Positions 24,258 to 34,459 of a stretch of DNA of 64,000 bases are shown in pieces. Made by a program: the position numbers and the translations under genes. The notes under the pieces are model-generated. The model was not told where the DNA came from and did no database searches. It saw only the letters and a program-made list of their open reading frames with translations. The stretch spans positions 16,667 through 80,666 of the forward strand of contig NZ_JASERT010000004.1 of NCBI RefSeq assembly GCF_030027245.1. Reading direction: 5' to 3'. The stretch's first letter is position 1, and each line of letters begins with the position of its first letter. Origin of the DNA: Asticcacaulis sp. EMRT-3. Lineage in GTDB: Bacteria > Pseudomonadota > Alphaproteobacteria > Caulobacterales > Caulobacteraceae.

Positions 24258-26020
24258 CGCGCTGGCATATCATTCGCCTCGCCGCCGAGGTGCGGGCCGG
24301 GCAACGGACGGCGGTGGAGGTCGCCTCGGAGGTGTTACAGCGCCTTGCCGCCTATGACCGCGTGCAGCCGCAGGCGTGGATTTCGCGGCCTGCGCCGGAG
24401 GACATCCTGGCGGCGGCGCAGGTGATTGATGCACGCATCGCGGCGGGCGAAGACCTGCCGCTGGCGGGGGTGCCGTTCGCGGTCAAGGACAATATCGATG
24501 TGGCGGGCATGGCTACCACGGCGGCCTGCCCCGATTTCAGCTATGTGGCCGAAGATCACGCCCATGTCGTGGCGCGCGTGCTGGCGGCGGGCGCGCTCTA
24601 TGTCGGCAAGACCAATCTCGACCAGTTCGCCACGGGGCTGAACGGCACGCGCAGCCCTTACGGCGCACCGGCCTGCGTCTTTAACCGCGCCTATATCAGC
24701 GGCGGCTCCAGTTCGGGGTCTTCTGTCGCGGTGGGGGCGGGGCTGGTGGCGTTTGCGTTTGGCACCGATACGGCGGGGTCGGGCCGCGTGCCCGCCGCCT
24801 TCAATCATTTGACCGGGTTCAAGCCGACCAAAGGGCGCTGGAGCACGTCGGGCCTCGTGCCCGCCTGCCGCTCGCTTGATTGCATCAGCGTCTTTACCGC
24901 CTCGCCCGCCGAGGCCGCTCTGATCGATGAGGTGGTGGCCGGGTTCGATGCCAGCGATGTCTATTCAAGGCCGTTGCAGGATCAGGCGCGCCCTATGCGC
25001 GTCATCGGCGTGCCGCGCGACGATCAGCTCAACGGGTGCGGCGATGCGCAATCGGCGCGGCTGTTCGCGGCGGCGATGGAGCGGCTGATCGCCACGGGCC
25101 ATGAGATTGTGCGGCTCGATATTTCGTCGCTTAGCCGTGCCGCCGCGCTTTTGTACCAAGGGCCGTGGGTGGCCGAACGCACGGCGGCGCTGGGCGACCG
25201 GCCCTTGAACCGGCCCGAAACGATGGACCCGACCGTGCGCGACATCGTGCTGGGCGGGCTTGGGATCACGGCGGTCGAGGCCTTTAAGGGGCAGTATGAA
25301 CTGGCAGGCTTCATGCGTGACGCCGAGGCCATCTGGGCGCAGGTCGATGCCCTGATGCTGCCGACCGCCCCCACCATCTACCGCATCGCCGAGATGCAGG
25401 CCGCACCCATCGTGCTCAATGCCCAGCTTGGCCTCTATACCAATTTCGTCAACCTGCTCGACATGGCGGCGGTGGCCATACCGGCGGGATTCCGCGCCAA
25501 TGGCACCGGTTTCGGCGTCACCTTTATGGGCCCCGCCTGGACCGACAAGGCGCTGATCACTATAGCTACAACCTGTGAGGTGGCGGCGGATTTCGCTGTG
25601 CCGCCGCTTGATCTTGATAGGGAGACACGTATGGAAACGGTGAAACTGGCGGTCGTCGGGGCGCATCTGAAGGATATGCCGCTGCACTGGCAACTGACCT
25701 CACGCGAGGCGGTTTTCGTGACGGCCACCGAAACCGCCCCGACCTACCGGCTCTATGCCATGACCCACACCACCCCGCCCAAGCCCGCCCTGATCCATGA
25801 TGCGGGCGGCGCGGCGATCCAGGTCGAGGTCTATGAGCTGGACGTGGCCGCCTTTGGCAGCTTCGTCGCCGAAGTGCCTGCGCCTCTGGCCATCGGCACG
25901 GTGACGCTTTCCGACGGCAGCGAGGTCAAGGGCTTCGTGGCCGAACCGCGCGCGATGGAGGGGGCCCAGGACATTACGGCGCTGGGTGGCTGGCGCGCCT
26001 ATATCGCCGCCAGGGCTTAG
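24254..26020 (+). CDS. atzF: Allophanate hydrolase
   Basis: Protein of 588 residues, taken to start at GTG 24254, which overlaps the carboxylase stop (GTGA); the frame is open for about 640 bases upstream but that part only shadows the carboxylase. Amidase-signature residues are visible: Lys78 in PFAVKDNID, the Ser cluster GGSSSGSS at 150-157, and Ser176 in DTAGSGRVP. The C-terminal 130 residues form the allophanate hydrolase extension. It splits allophanate into CO2 and two ammonia, finishing the pathway. The TAG stop (26018-26020) is the left edge of a family B repeat. Confidence 0.93.
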   Translation: MTRWHIIRLAAEVRAGQRTAVEVASEVLQRLAAYDRVQPQAWISRPAPEDILAAAQVIDARIAAGEDLPLAGVPFAVKDNIDVAGMATTAACPDFSYVAEDHAHVVARVLAAGALYVGKTNLDQFATGLNGTRSPYGAPACVFNRAYISGGSSSGSSVAVGAGLVAFAFGTDTAGSGRVPAAFNHLTGFKPTKGRWSTSGLVPACRSLDCISVFTASPAEAALIDEVVAGFDASDVYSRPLQDQARPMRVIGVPRDDQLNGCGDAQSARLFAAAMERLIATGHEIVRLDISSLSRAAALLYQGPWVAERTAALGDRPLNRPETMDPTVRDIVLGGLGITAVEAFKGQYELAGFMRDAEAIWAQVDALMLPTAPTIYRIAEMQAAPIVLNAQLGLYTNFVNLLDMAAVAIPAGFRANGTGFGVTFMGPAWTDKALITIATTCEVAADFAVPPLDLDRETRMETVKLAVVGAHLKDMPLHWQLTSREAVFVTATETAPTYRLYAMTHTTPPKPALIHDAGGAAIQVEVYELDVAAFGSFVAEVPAPLAIGTVTLSDGSEVKGFVAEPRAMEGAQDITALGGWRAYIAARA

Positions 26021-26124
26021 AGCGCTTTTCGATCTGATAGACTCAGATCGGCGCTCTAAGTTTTTGTTTTATCGCTCTTCCTTATCCAAAAAGTGGATCC
26101 ACTTTTTGGGGAAACGCTCTGGAG
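26018..26124. repeat. Repeat family B, copy 2 (supplies a stop codon)
   Basis: Begins with the TAG stop of atzF as part of TTAGAGCGC. It contains the hairpins GATCTGA/TCAGATC and CCAAAAAGTGGATCCACTTTTTGG, and ends with CGCTCTGGAGCG. Confidence 0.85.
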
Positions 26125-26343
26125 CGGGTCATATGCAATAAAGACAGTACCCCTGCGTCTCGACGCGCTTCGCTTGCTCGCCACCTCCCCATGCCTTCGG
26201 CACAGGGAGGAGGGTGTGGTACTGGAAGAAAGACTCAGGCGGCACCTCCCTCCTCCCTGTTGCGCAGCAATGGGGAGGTGGCGCGCAGCGCCGGAGGGGT
26301 ATCTTCTTGAGAGGATGCGCTCTAAGCCTTTGTTTTTTAAGTC
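26125..26343. repeat. Repeat family C (GGGAGGTGG type) filling the gap
   Basis: Holds long imperfect inverted repeats such as CCACCTCCCCAT near 26180 and ATGGGGAGGTGG near 26270, plus GGCACCTCCCTCCTCCCT. The same units (CTCCCTCCTCCCTG, GGGGAGGTGG, GGGGTATCTT) recur at 43052-43147. No coding region is seen; with family B it fills the space between convergent genes. Confidence 0.7.
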
Positions 26344-27750
26344 CTAAAGCCCGCCGCCGCCCAGCGCCGCATACAGGCTGGCCAGATTGGCGGCGCGCGC
26401 CAGTTGCACGGCGATCAAAGCCTGTTGCGCGCTGTAATCGGTGCGCTGCGCATCAAGCAGGTTGAGATAGGAATCGACCCCCTTGTCGTAGCGCGCCTTG
26501 CCTAAGTTTAGCGACACATCGGCGGCGTGGGCGGCCTTATCCGTGGCGCTGAGCCGGGTGGCGATGCTGGCGCGCACGGCCAGGGCGTCGGCCACATCGC
26601 GGAAGGCGGCCTGCACGCTCTTTTCATAGGTGGCCACGGCGATCTGCTGCTGCGCCTTTGCGCCCCTGAGATTGGCGATATTATAGCCGCCCCGGAAGAT
26701 CGGCACGCTGATGGCGGGCGCAAAGCTCCAGGCACCGCTGCCCGATGAGAACAGATGGCCGAGATCGGTGGAGGCCGAACCGGTGGAGCCGGTCAGGCTG
26801 ATGCTGGGGAAGAAGGCGGCGCGCGCCGCGCCAATATCGCCATTGGCGGCCCTGATCTGGTGCTCGGCGGCCAGAACATCGGGGCGCTGCGTCAACACAT
26901 CCGAGGGCAGACCGGCGGGCAGGTCGCTGAGCACAGCGTCCCCCGGCAGGCTGTCGGGCAGGTCGGCAGCAGCCAGTTGCGTGCCCGCGATCAGATTGAG
27001 CGCATCCTTGTCCTGCTGCACCTGCGCCTCGAACTGCGCCGCGTCGGCGCGCGCCTGTTCGGTCAGGATTTCGAGCCCGCGCAGGTCGGTTTCCGAAGCC
27101 GCGCCCAGCGCGAACATGCGCTGGCTGAGATCATAGCCCTCCTGGCGCGAACGCAGGGTTTCGCGGGCCAGCCGCAGCAGATCCTGATCGGCGGCCAGAG
27201 TCAGCCAGGCCTGCGCCGTTTGGCTGATCAGCGATATTTGCGTGGCGCGGCGCGTTTCATCCGAGGCGAGGAAGCTTTCCTTCGCCGCCTGAGCCTGCGA
27301 GCGCGCCTTGCCGAACAGATCGATCTCCCACGCCGGAACGGCCAGGGCGGCGGCATAGATGTCGCTATCGATGCCCGGCTGACGGGTGCGCGTTTCGCTC
27401 AAGGTTCCGTTCAGCGACGGCACGAGGCCGGAGCGCGTCATCAGATAAGAGGCGCGCGCCGTTTCGATATTGAGCGCCGCGATGCGCAGGTCGCGGTTAT
27501 GGGTCAGGGCCGCGTCGATGACGTGTTGCAGGCGCGGATCGAGGAAAACCTGCCGCCACGGCAGGTCGCCCGCATTTTGGCGCACATCCGGGCCTTGGGT
27601 CGTATCGGCGACGGGCCAGGTCTGCGCCACCGGCAGGGCGGGCCGCTCATATTTTGGCGTCATGGTGCAGGCGCTCAAACCCAAAGCCGAAGCCAGGGCA
27701 GAGGCCAGAGCAGAGGCCAGCATCAAAGAAGGAAGGGTGACAGATTTCAT
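26344..27750 (-). CDS. RND efflux outer-membrane factor lipoprotein (OprM/NodT family)
   Basis: Protein of 468 residues. The signal peptide has an ASAL tandem repeat and ends in the lipobox LSAC; the mature part starts TMTPKYERP. Two duplicated outer-membrane-factor repeats with long helices follow (DLRIAALNIETARASYL, LRGLEILTEQARADAAQFE, SVQAAFRDVADALAVRAS). It forms the outer-membrane exit duct. It is the third gene of the adaptor-pump-duct operon, 14 bases after the pump gene. Confidence 0.92.
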   Translation of the reverse strand: MKSVTLPSLMLASALASALASALGLSACTMTPKYERPALPVAQTWPVADTTQGPDVRQNAGDLPWRQVFLDPRLQHVIDAALTHNRDLRIAALNIETARASYLMTRSGLVPSLNGTLSETRTRQPGIDSDIYAAALAVPAWEIDLFGKARSQAQAAKESFLASDETRRATQISLISQTAQAWLTLAADQDLLRLARETLRSRQEGYDLSQRMFALGAASETDLRGLEILTEQARADAAQFEAQVQQDKDALNLIAGTQLAAADLPDSLPGDAVLSDLPAGLPSDVLTQRPDVLAAEHQIRAANGDIGAARAAFFPSISLTGSTGSASTDLGHLFSSGSGAWSFAPAISVPIFRGGYNIANLRGAKAQQQIAVATYEKSVQAAFRDVADALAVRASIATRLSATDKAAHAADVSLNLGKARYDKGVDSYLNLLDAQRTDYSAQQALIAVQLARAANLASLYAALGGGGL

Positions 27751-27764
27751 GACCGGAACCTCAC

Positions 27765-30700
27765 TCAGTGCGCCGACGGGGGATGATCGCCATCATTGGC
27801 GGTGCGTTCCAGCTCGGCGTCCTCACGCATCTGCTTCAGCTTCAGCACATGTTTTTCGTCGGCCTTGAACCACTTTTGCACCAGTACGAAGAACAGGGGC
27901 ACGAAGAAGATGGCCAGGAAGGTGGCCGACAGGATGCCGCCGACCAGACCGGTGCCGATGGCGTGCTGCGCGCCCGAACCCGCGCCGTTGGAAATGGCCA
28001 GGGGCATGATACCGAAGGTGAAGGCGAGCGAGGTCATGATGATCGGCCGCAGGCGGATACGCACCGCCTCCAGCGTCGCCTCGGTCAGGCTGCGCCCGTC
28101 TTCGTGCAGCGATTTGGCGAATTCGACGATCAGGATGGCGTTCTTCGCCGACAGGCCGATAATGGTCAGCAGCCCGACCTGGAAATAGACATCATTGTTC
28201 AGGCCACGGAAGCTCATGGCCACCAGAGCGCCCAGCACGCCCAGCGGAATCACCATGATGATGGCCAGCGGGATCGACCAGCTTTCATAGAGCGCCGCCA
28301 GCAGCAGGAAGACGACGGCAATCGACAGGGCATAGAGGGCCGAGGCCTGATTGCCCGATTGTTTTTCCTGCAAGGAAATGCCGGTCCATTCATAGCCAAT
28401 GCCCGCCGGAAGCTGTTTGGCCAGCTTTTCCATCTCGGCCATCGCCGCACCGGAGCTTTTGCCGGGGGCGGGCGCGCCGTCGATCTCGACGGCGGACTGG
28501 CCGTTATAGCGCGTCAGGCTGGGCGCGCCGAAGCTCCATTTTTCGCTGGCGATCGACGACAGGGGCACCATCTGGTTATCGGCATTGCGCACATACCAGC
28601 GATCAAGATCGGCCGCGGTCATGCGGTAGGGCGCATCGGCCTGGACATAGACCTTCTTGACGCGGCCACGATCAATGAAATCATTGACATAGGCCCCGCC
28701 CCAGGCGGTCGATAACACGCTGTTGACATCGGACAGGGTCAGGTTCATCGCCCCGGCCTTGGCCTGATCGACATCGACATCGAGCTGGGCGGTGTCTTCC
28801 TGGCCAGTGGGCCGCACGGCGCTGAGCAGCGGGTCTTTCGCCGCCATGCCGAGCAACTGGTTGCGCGCCTTGATCAGGGTATCATGGCCGACATTGCCCT
28901 GATCCTCCAGCATCATGGTGAAGCCGGACGAGGTGCCGAGCGACGAGATGGCGGGCGGCACCACGGCGAAGACGCTGGCATTGGGATAGCTCGCAAAGTG
29001 CACGATGCCGCGCATGGCGACGGCGGCGGCCTTGTCCTTGGCGGCGTGGCGCTTGTCGAAATCCTTCAGGCGCACAAAGGCCATCGCCATGTTCTGGCCC
29101 TGTCCGCCGAAGCTGAAGCCGGTGACGCCGAACACGGCCTCGACCGCCGGGTCCTTCTGGAAATAGGCGCGCACATCATCGACGACCTTTTGCGTGCGTT
29201 CCTGCGTCGCCCCGGCGGGCAACTGGATCAGGGTGAAGATGATGCCCTGATCTTCTTCCGGCAGAAAGGCGGTCGGCAGGCGCGTAAACAGCACCGCCAC
29301 GGCGATGACGATCAGGGCAAAGCCGATCAGCCAGCGCACGGGCTGAACCAGAATTGTGCGCACAATGCCCTGATAGCGGTTGCTGGCGTCGTCGAAGCGA
29401 TGATTGAACCAGCCGGCCAGTCCGGTCTGGATATGGCCTTCGCCCTTTTTCACCGGCTTGAGCAAGGTGGCGCACAGGGCGGGCGTCAGGATCAGGGCCA
29501 CCAGCACCGACAGGGCCATAGCCGACACCAGGGTCACCGAAAACTGGCGGTAGATCATGCCCTGTGAACCGGTGAAGAAGGCCATCGGAATAAACACGGC
29601 GGCCAGAACCAGCGCGATGCCGATCAGGGCGCCGGTGATTTCGCTCATCGATTTGCGCGTGGCGACGCGCGGCGGCAGTCCCTCTTCGGACATGATGCGC
29701 TCGACATTCTCGATCACCACGATGGCGTCATCGACCAGCAGGCCGATGGCCAGCACCAGTCCGAACAGGGTCAGGGTATTGATCGAATAGCCAACCGCCG
29801 CCAGCACGCCGAACGTGCCCAGAAGCACGACCGGCACGGCGATGGTCGGGATCAGGGTGGCGCGCCAGTTTTGCAGGAAGACGTACATGACGAGGAAGAC
29901 GAGCACGACCGCCTCAACCAGCGTCTTGACCACCTCCTCAATCGACAGGGTGATAAAGGGCGTGGTGTCGTAGGGCACGACATAGTGCATACCGTGGGGG
30001 AAGCTCTTCGACAGCTCGTCCATGCGCGCCTTGACCGCCTTGGCGGTGTTGAGCGCATTGCCGCCCGGCGCCAGCTTGACCGCGATGCCCGACGCCGGGA
30101 AGCCGTTATAGGTGGCCGAGGAGGCATAGCTTTCCGCCCCCAGCTCAACGCGCGCCACATCGCTCAAATACACCCTGGCGCCATTGCTCTGGGTTTTGAC
30201 GATGATGTTGCGGAACTGCTCCGGCGTGGTCAGGCGTGATTGCGCCGTGATGGTGGCGTTGAGCATGGTGCCCTTGACGGCGGGCAGGCCGCCCAGTTCG
30301 CCCGCCGACACCTGGGTGTTCTGGGTCTGGATGGCCGCCACCACATCGGACGGCATCAGATTATAGCTGGCCAGTTCCTGCGGATCGAGCCAGATGCGCA
30401 TCGCATATTGCGCGCCGAACAACTGCACATCGCCGACGCCATCGACGCGGCTGATCTGATCCTTGATCGACGAGCCGATATAGTCGGAAATATCGGCCTG
30501 AGTGGTCTTGCCGTCATCGGCATAGACGCCGACCACCAGAAGAAAGTTGGTGGTCGATTTCACGACCGAAATGCCCTGGGCCTGCACCGATTGCGGCAGA
30601 AGCGCCGTGACGGTTTGCAGCTTGTTCTGCACCTGCACCTGGGCGATGTCGGGATCGGTGCCCGATTTGAAGGTCAGGGTCAGGCTGGCCCCGCCGGTGG

Positions 30701-30953
30701 CGGTCGAGGTGGCGCTCATATACTGGAGGCCGTCCAGCCCCTTCATGCTCTGTTCGATGATCTGGGTGACGCTGTCTTCGACCGTCTTGGCCGAGGCCCC
30801 CGGATAGCTGGCCGAAACCGTCACCTGCGGCAGGGCGATGTCGGGATACTGCTCCACCGGCAGGCGCATGATGGACAGCGCCCCGGCCAGCATGATCACA
30901 ATGGCGACGACCCAGGCGAAGATCGGCCGGTCGATGAAAAAGCGCGACAGCAT
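27765..30953 (-). CDS. RND multidrug efflux transporter (HAE1/AcrB family)
   Basis: Protein of 1062 residues, normal for HAE1 pumps, starting [18 protein letters not shown]. Twelve transmembrane segments and two large periplasmic loops are evident. Proton-relay Asp residues are present in [16 protein letters not shown], and other family motifs include [17 protein letters not shown] and [16 protein letters not shown]. It uses the proton gradient to expel amphiphilic compounds through the adaptor and duct encoded beside it. The drug range cannot be deduced. Confidence 0.95.
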   Translation of the reverse strand: MLSRFFIDRPIFAWVVAIVIMLAGALSIMRLPVEQYPDIALPQVTVSASYPGASAKTVEDSVTQIIEQSMKGLDGLQYMSATSTATGGASLTLTFKSGTDPDIAQVQVQNKLQTVTALLPQSVQAQGISVVKSTTNFLLVVGVYADDGKTTQADISDYIGSSIKDQISRVDGVGDVQLFGAQYAMRIWLDPQELASYNLMPSDVVAAIQTQNTQVSAGELGGLPAVKGTMLNATITAQSRLTTPEQFRNIIVKTQSNGARVYLSDVARVELGAESYASSATYNGFPASGIAVKLAPGGNALNTAKAVKARMDELSKSFPHGMHYVVPYDTTPFITLSIEEVVKTLVEAVVLVFLVMYVFLQNWRATLIPTIAVPVVLLGTFGVLAAVGYSINTLTLFGLVLAIGLLVDDAIVVIENVERIMSEEGLPPRVATRKSMSEITGALIGIALVLAAVFIPMAFFTGSQGMIYRQFSVTLVSAMALSVLVALILTPALCATLLKPVKKGEGHIQTGLAGWFNHRFDDASNRYQGIVRTILVQPVRWLIGFALIVIAVAVLFTRLPTAFLPEEDQGIIFTLIQLPAGATQERTQKVVDDVRAYFQKDPAVEAVFGVTGFSFGGQGQNMAMAFVRLKDFDKRHAAKDKAAAVAMRGIVHFASYPNASVFAVVPPAISSLGTSSGFTMMLEDQGNVGHDTLIKARNQLLGMAAKDPLLSAVRPTGQEDTAQLDVDVDQAKAGAMNLTLSDVNSVLSTAWGGAYVNDFIDRGRVKKVYVQADAPYRMTAADLDRWYVRNADNQMVPLSSIASEKWSFGAPSLTRYNGQSAVEIDGAPAPGKSSGAAMAEMEKLAKQLPAGIGYEWTGISLQEKQSGNQASALYALSIAVVFLLLAALYESWSIPLAIIMVIPLGVLGALVAMSFRGLNNDVYFQVGLLTIIGLSAKNAILIVEFAKSLHEDGRSLTEATLEAVRIRLRPIIMTSLAFTFGIMPLAISNGAGSGAQHAIGTGLVGGILSATFLAIFFVPLFFVLVQKWFKADEKHVLKLKQMREDAELERTANDGDHPPSAH

Positions 30954-30975
30954 GGCGGCGTCCTATCCTGAATCT

Positions 30976-32118
30976 TTATTCGGCGCTGGTGACGACGGTG
31001 GCTTTCACCGGCGCGCCCGGCGCGATCTTTTGCAGCCCCTGCACGACCACCTTGTCGCCTGCGTTCAGGCCGCTGAGAACCAGCCATTTCTGCCCGATAT
31101 TCGCCCCCAGCGTGACCGGGCGCACCGCGATCTTGCTGTCGGGGCCGACGACGAAGACCGAGGCATTGCCCTTCGGATCGCGCTGCACGGCGGCGGGATC
31201 GAGCAGAACGCCATGGGGAGCCACGCCCGTGGTGATGCGGGCGCGCACGAACATGCCCGGCATCAGAAGCCCGTTCGGATTGTTGAACACGGCGCGCAGA
31301 TTGACCGTGCCCGTGCCTTCATCGACCGTTGCGTCGGAAAATTCGAGATGGCCCGTGATCGGATACACGCTGCCATTATCGAGCACCAGTTGCACCTGAG
31401 CGCTGTCCGAAGCGCCGACCGTGCCCGCCTGCACCGCCTGCTTCATGGCCAGCACATCCGAGGACGAGCGGCTGATATCGACATACATCTTATCCGATTC
31501 ATGGATCGTGGTCAGGGCGTCGGCCTGACTGGCCGTGACCAGCGCGCCCGGCGTGTAGCTCGACTTGCCGATGAGGCCCGAAATCGGCGCGCGCACCGTG
31601 GTGTAGCCGAGATTGATCTGCGCCGCCTGCACCTGAGCCTGGGCGGACTGCACCTGGGCCTGCGCCTGTTGCAGGGCGGCCTGGGCGTCGTCATTATCCT
31701 GCTTCGAAATGGCGTTGATCCTGACCAGTTCGGCATAGCGGTCGGCCTTGAGCTTCGCCGAGGTCCGGGCCGCCTGGGCATTGGCCAGCGCCGCCTGGGC
31801 GCTGCTGAGCGCCGCCTGATAGGTGGCCGGGTCGATCTGGTAGAGCGGCTGGCCGGCCTTGACCGGGCCGCCTTCGGTGAACAGGCGCGCCTTGATGATG
31901 CCGCCGACCTGCGGGCGCACATCCGATACGAGGTAGGACGAGGTGCGCCCGCTCAGTTCGGTCGTCAGCGGCACGGCTTCGGTATGTACAATCTCGACCC
32001 CGACCTGGGCTGGCGGTTGCTGCATACCGCCGGGCTTGGCCCCGCAGGCGCTTAACAGCACGGCCAGCGCGGCGGCGGGGAGCAGGTGGCGGGCGGGCAT
32101 GTGGAAAAGGGCGGTCAT
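30976..32118 (-). CDS. RND efflux periplasmic adaptor (membrane fusion protein)
   Basis: About 380 residues. Lipobox LSAC gives a lipidated periplasmic protein. The order is beta-barrel/lipoyl segment (VRPQVGGIIKARLFTEG), a hairpin of Ala/Gln-rich helices, the second lipoyl half (GYTTVRAPISGLIG), and the RND contact domain. The frame extends to a GTG at 32154, but that codon lies inside the probable TetR operator (32144-32157), so the ATG at 32118 (or 32100) is preferred. First gene of the efflux operon and divergent from the TetR gene. Confidence 0.9.
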   Translation of the reverse strand: MTALFHMPARHLLPAAALAVLLSACGAKPGGMQQPPAQVGVEIVHTEAVPLTTELSGRTSSYLVSDVRPQVGGIIKARLFTEGGPVKAGQPLYQIDPATYQAALSSAQAALANAQAARTSAKLKADRYAELVRINAISKQDNDDAQAALQQAQAQVQSAQAQVQAAQINLGYTTVRAPISGLIGKSSYTPGALVTASQADALTTIHESDKMYVDISRSSSDVLAMKQAVQAGTVGASDSAQVQLVLDNGSVYPITGHLEFSDATVDEGTGTVNLRAVFNNPNGLLMPGMFVRARITTGVAPHGVLLDPAAVQRDPKGNASVFVVGPDSKIAVRPVTLGANIGQKWLVLSGLNAGDKVVVQGLQKIAPGAPVKATVVTSAE

Positions 32119-32143
32119 CAGGGCGGCTCGCACAAAATGAGAA

Positions 32144-32157
32144 TGAGCGTTCACTCA
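32144..32157. promoter_or_regulatory. Candidate TetR operator
   Basis: TGAGCGTTCACTCA has inverted outer arms (TGAG/CTCA) and resembles sites bound by TetR regulators in front of RND operons. It lies between the divergent efflux and TetR genes. It overlaps the longest possible start of the adaptor gene. Confidence 0.45.
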
Positions 32158-32247
32158 ACGGTGGCTTCCCTTAATCGGGAGGCTGTGTTAGGTCAAGCGC
32201 GGAGTCATTAAAATAATTGCAACTCAGAATATGTCAGTAGCTTTACA

Positions 32248-32862
32248 ATGATGCGTCCGGTGACGCCTTCGCGCGAACAGCGCCGTCAGGAACGCCGCGC
32301 CATCATCCTCGACGCCGCCATTGCCTGCGCCATCCGCTCAGGCTTTCGCGGCGCTTCGATGGACGAGATCGCGCGCGAAGCCGGGCTCAGTGTCGGCGTC
32401 ATCTATCGCTATTTTTCCAGCAAGGAAGCGATCATCGAGGCGATTGTGGCGCGCGATCTGGACGAGATCCAGAACAAGGTGGCGCGCATCGGGGCGTGTG
32501 CGCCCGAAGAGCTGGTGGCGCTGGTTCTGGCCGATGCCGATGATTTCGTCAGCCGCCAGCGTCAGCGCGACCGCGCCGCCCTGCGGCTGGAAATCTATGC
32601 CGAAGCGGCGCGCAATCCGCGCGTCGAGGCCATTTTGCGCGCCATTATCGAAGACGAGCGCGAACTGGGCCGCCAGCTTTTCCGCCGCACCCTGCCTTAT
32701 GCGGCAAGCGAGGCCGAGCTGACGGCGCGCGCCGATATGTTTCGCGTCATGGCCGACGGCCTGCTGGCCAATGGCCTCTACGCGGCGGATGGCGGCGACG
32801 CCTTTATCTCCACCCTGCGCACGGTGATGCGGGCCTTGCTGACAAAGGGCTGCGAGGCCTAA
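32248..32862 (+). CDS. TetR family regulator of the efflux operon
   Basis: Protein of 204 residues. The N-terminal helix-turn-helix is classical (GASMDEIAREAGLSVGVIYRYFSSKEAIIEAI); the C-terminal ligand pocket is variable and helical. It is divergent from the adaptor gene, so it probably represses the pump and is released by pump substrates. A second ATG one codon in (32251) may be the true start. Its TAA overlaps the TAG of the convergent ATP-grasp gene, and both stops lie in the loop of a perfect hairpin. Confidence 0.9.
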   Translation: MMRPVTPSREQRRQERRAIILDAAIACAIRSGFRGASMDEIAREAGLSVGVIYRYFSSKEAIIEAIVARDLDEIQNKVARIGACAPEELVALVLADADDFVSRQRQRDRAALRLEIYAEAARNPRVEAILRAIIEDERELGRQLFRRTLPYAASEAELTARADMFRVMADGLLANGLYAADGGDAFISTLRTVMRALLTKGCEA

Positions 32863-32871
32863 AGCCTCGCA
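32851..32871. terminator. Hairpin formed by two convergent gene ends
   Basis: TGCGAGGC and GCCTCGCA pair perfectly around CTAAA. The loop holds the TAA of the TetR gene (32860-32862) and the TAG of the minus-strand ATP-grasp gene (32859-32861). No T run follows, so termination is plausible but not certain. Confidence 0.45.
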
Positions 32872-34367
32872 CCCAGTTGCGGCAGGGCCCGGAAGGCGTC
32901 GGTGATGCGGCTGACGGCGCGGTTGCGATAGGCCAGCGGCCCGTCTTCGTCTTCGGGATGGACGAGCATGGTGGCATTGGCCTCGAAGACCAGCACGTGC
33001 CCGTCGGGCAGCAGGGAAAAATCCAGCCCGCAATAGTCGAGATCGAGCCGCCGTCCGATTTCGGCGATGGCGGCGCTGGCCCGCGCGCCGAGAAAGGCTG
33101 CGGTGTCATAGAGGTAGCGCGCTTCCTCGGCGCGCCGCCAGTCAGCATCGCCGCCCCTGTTCATGTCCGAGCTGTCGTAATGCACCATCCAGTGGCTGGA
33201 AATGGCCCAGTGATAGGGCAGGGGCACGCGGTCGATAAAGATCATCCGCCCCTTGCGAAACTGGCCGTCGGCCTGTTGGTAATCGACATATTGGGTGACA
33301 TAGACCGCCTGACCGTCCAGCCGGGCGACAATCGCGGCCAGATCGTCAGGCGTGTCGGCGCGGTACAGTCCCACCCCGCCGTGCGAGGCCAGAGGGCGCA
33401 CCAGCACGGGCAGGTCAAGCCCGCCTTGCACAATGTCCTGCGCCATCACCCGCACGGTTCTGGGCGCGCAGACCCCTGTGATGTCGCCGAGCAGGGCGGG
33501 GATCAGGTGGCGAAATGTCTGCTGCACGCGCTCCGGCCGGTTGATGACGGGCCGGGTGTTGCGGGCGAGAAACTGCGCCACCGCTTCGGCGGAAGGCCCG
33601 GTCAGATCGGGATCGCCGAGGCTGTTGAACACCACATCATAGGGCGGCAAAACCTGATCGGCGCGGGCGTGTTCCATATACCAGACGTGGCGGCTGTACA
33701 GGGTGGGCGGCATCAGAAACCGGTAGGGTATATTGCCCTGGGTGCGCGTGGCCAGCACCAGCACGTCGCACAGGCTGTCGGCCACCACATCATGAAACAG
33801 GGCGCAGGCGGCATAGGCGCGGTCGAGCCAGGCGTCCGCCGCCGCGCTGTCGCCATCGCGTTCGGCCAGGCTGGACAGGGTCTGGCAGGCCAGGGCCTGA
33901 GCCGGTTCCAGCTCTATGGCGGCCAGTGCCGCCTCACGCGCCTGATCGGGCAGACCGGCGCGCAGATAAAGGGCGGCCAGTCCGCCCTGCGCCTCGGCGT
34001 GCAGAGGATCAAGCCTCAGGGCGCGGCGAAACTGGCGCTCGGCATCGTGCAGACGTTCGCGCGTCGCATAGGCAAAGGCCAGTTCCATCTGCGGCGCGGC
34101 CTGATCAAAATGCAGGGCGGCGGCCAGCTCCAGCCTGATCAGCGCCGGTTCGGCGGCGGCGATCCGTTCGGACAGATGCTTATGCAGGCTGCGGGCGGGC
34201 AGGGCGCGCGGATCAAGCGCCCGGGCGCGTTCGACGGCCATCATCGCCTCGCCCAGCCGGTCTGCCTGTGCCAGCTCTCTGGCCGCAGCCAGCCACGGGC
34301 CGGAATGACGGGCCAGAGCAGGTGCTATGCCGAAAAACTCGGCCAGAGGATCAGCGGTTGTCGTCAC
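32859..34367 (-). CDS. TPR and ATP-grasp domain protein (novel cluster)
   Basis: Protein of 502 residues starting at GTG 34367. Residues about 30-190 are tetratricopeptide-like repeats (RRALRLDPLHAEAQGGLAAL, AAIELEPAQALACQTL). The rest resembles an ATP-grasp enzyme: a pre-grasp part (YDVVFNSLGDPD), a Gly-rich segment VLVRPLASHGGVGLY, the motif SSHWMVHY, and FEANATMLVH with the metal-binding acid/Asn expected near the end. The last 270 residues are clearly paralogous to the protein at 35950-37176. ATP-grasp enzymes join a carboxylate to an amine or thiol; the substrates are unknown. Last gene of a four-gene minus-strand set. Confidence 0.75.
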   Translation of the reverse strand: MTTTADPLAEFFGIAPALARHSGPWLAAARELAQADRLGEAMMAVERARALDPRALPARSLHKHLSERIAAAEPALIRLELAAALHFDQAAPQMELAFAYATRERLHDAERQFRRALRLDPLHAEAQGGLAALYLRAGLPDQAREAALAAIELEPAQALACQTLSSLAERDGDSAAADAWLDRAYAACALFHDVVADSLCDVLVLATRTQGNIPYRFLMPPTLYSRHVWYMEHARADQVLPPYDVVFNSLGDPDLTGPSAEAVAQFLARNTRPVINRPERVQQTFRHLIPALLGDITGVCAPRTVRVMAQDIVQGGLDLPVLVRPLASHGGVGLYRADTPDDLAAIVARLDGQAVYVTQYVDYQQADGQFRKGRMIFIDRVPLPYHWAISSHWMVHYDSSDMNRGGDADWRRAEEARYLYDTAAFLGARASAAIAEIGRRLDLDYCGLDFSLLPDGHVLVFEANATMLVHPEDEDGPLAYRNRAVSRITDAFRALPQLGARL

Positions 34368-34459
34368 ACCGGGTAGCGATCCTTTCGGACAGGGTCAGTT
34401 TCAGCCTGGAGGCATGGCGTGAGTCTCAGGCATCAATAGGGCGCCGCGTTGCAAACCTG

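Noticed and set aside
24254..26020. Start of allophanate hydrolase at 23618 as given by the longest open frame
   Set aside because: The first 210 codons overlap the conserved carboxylase and are Arg-rich nonsense; amidase homology starts after GTG 24254.
32877..34376. 499-codon open frame antisense to the TPR/ATP-grasp gene
   Set aside because: It mirrors the coding strand, is low in hydrophobic pattern and lacks any motif.
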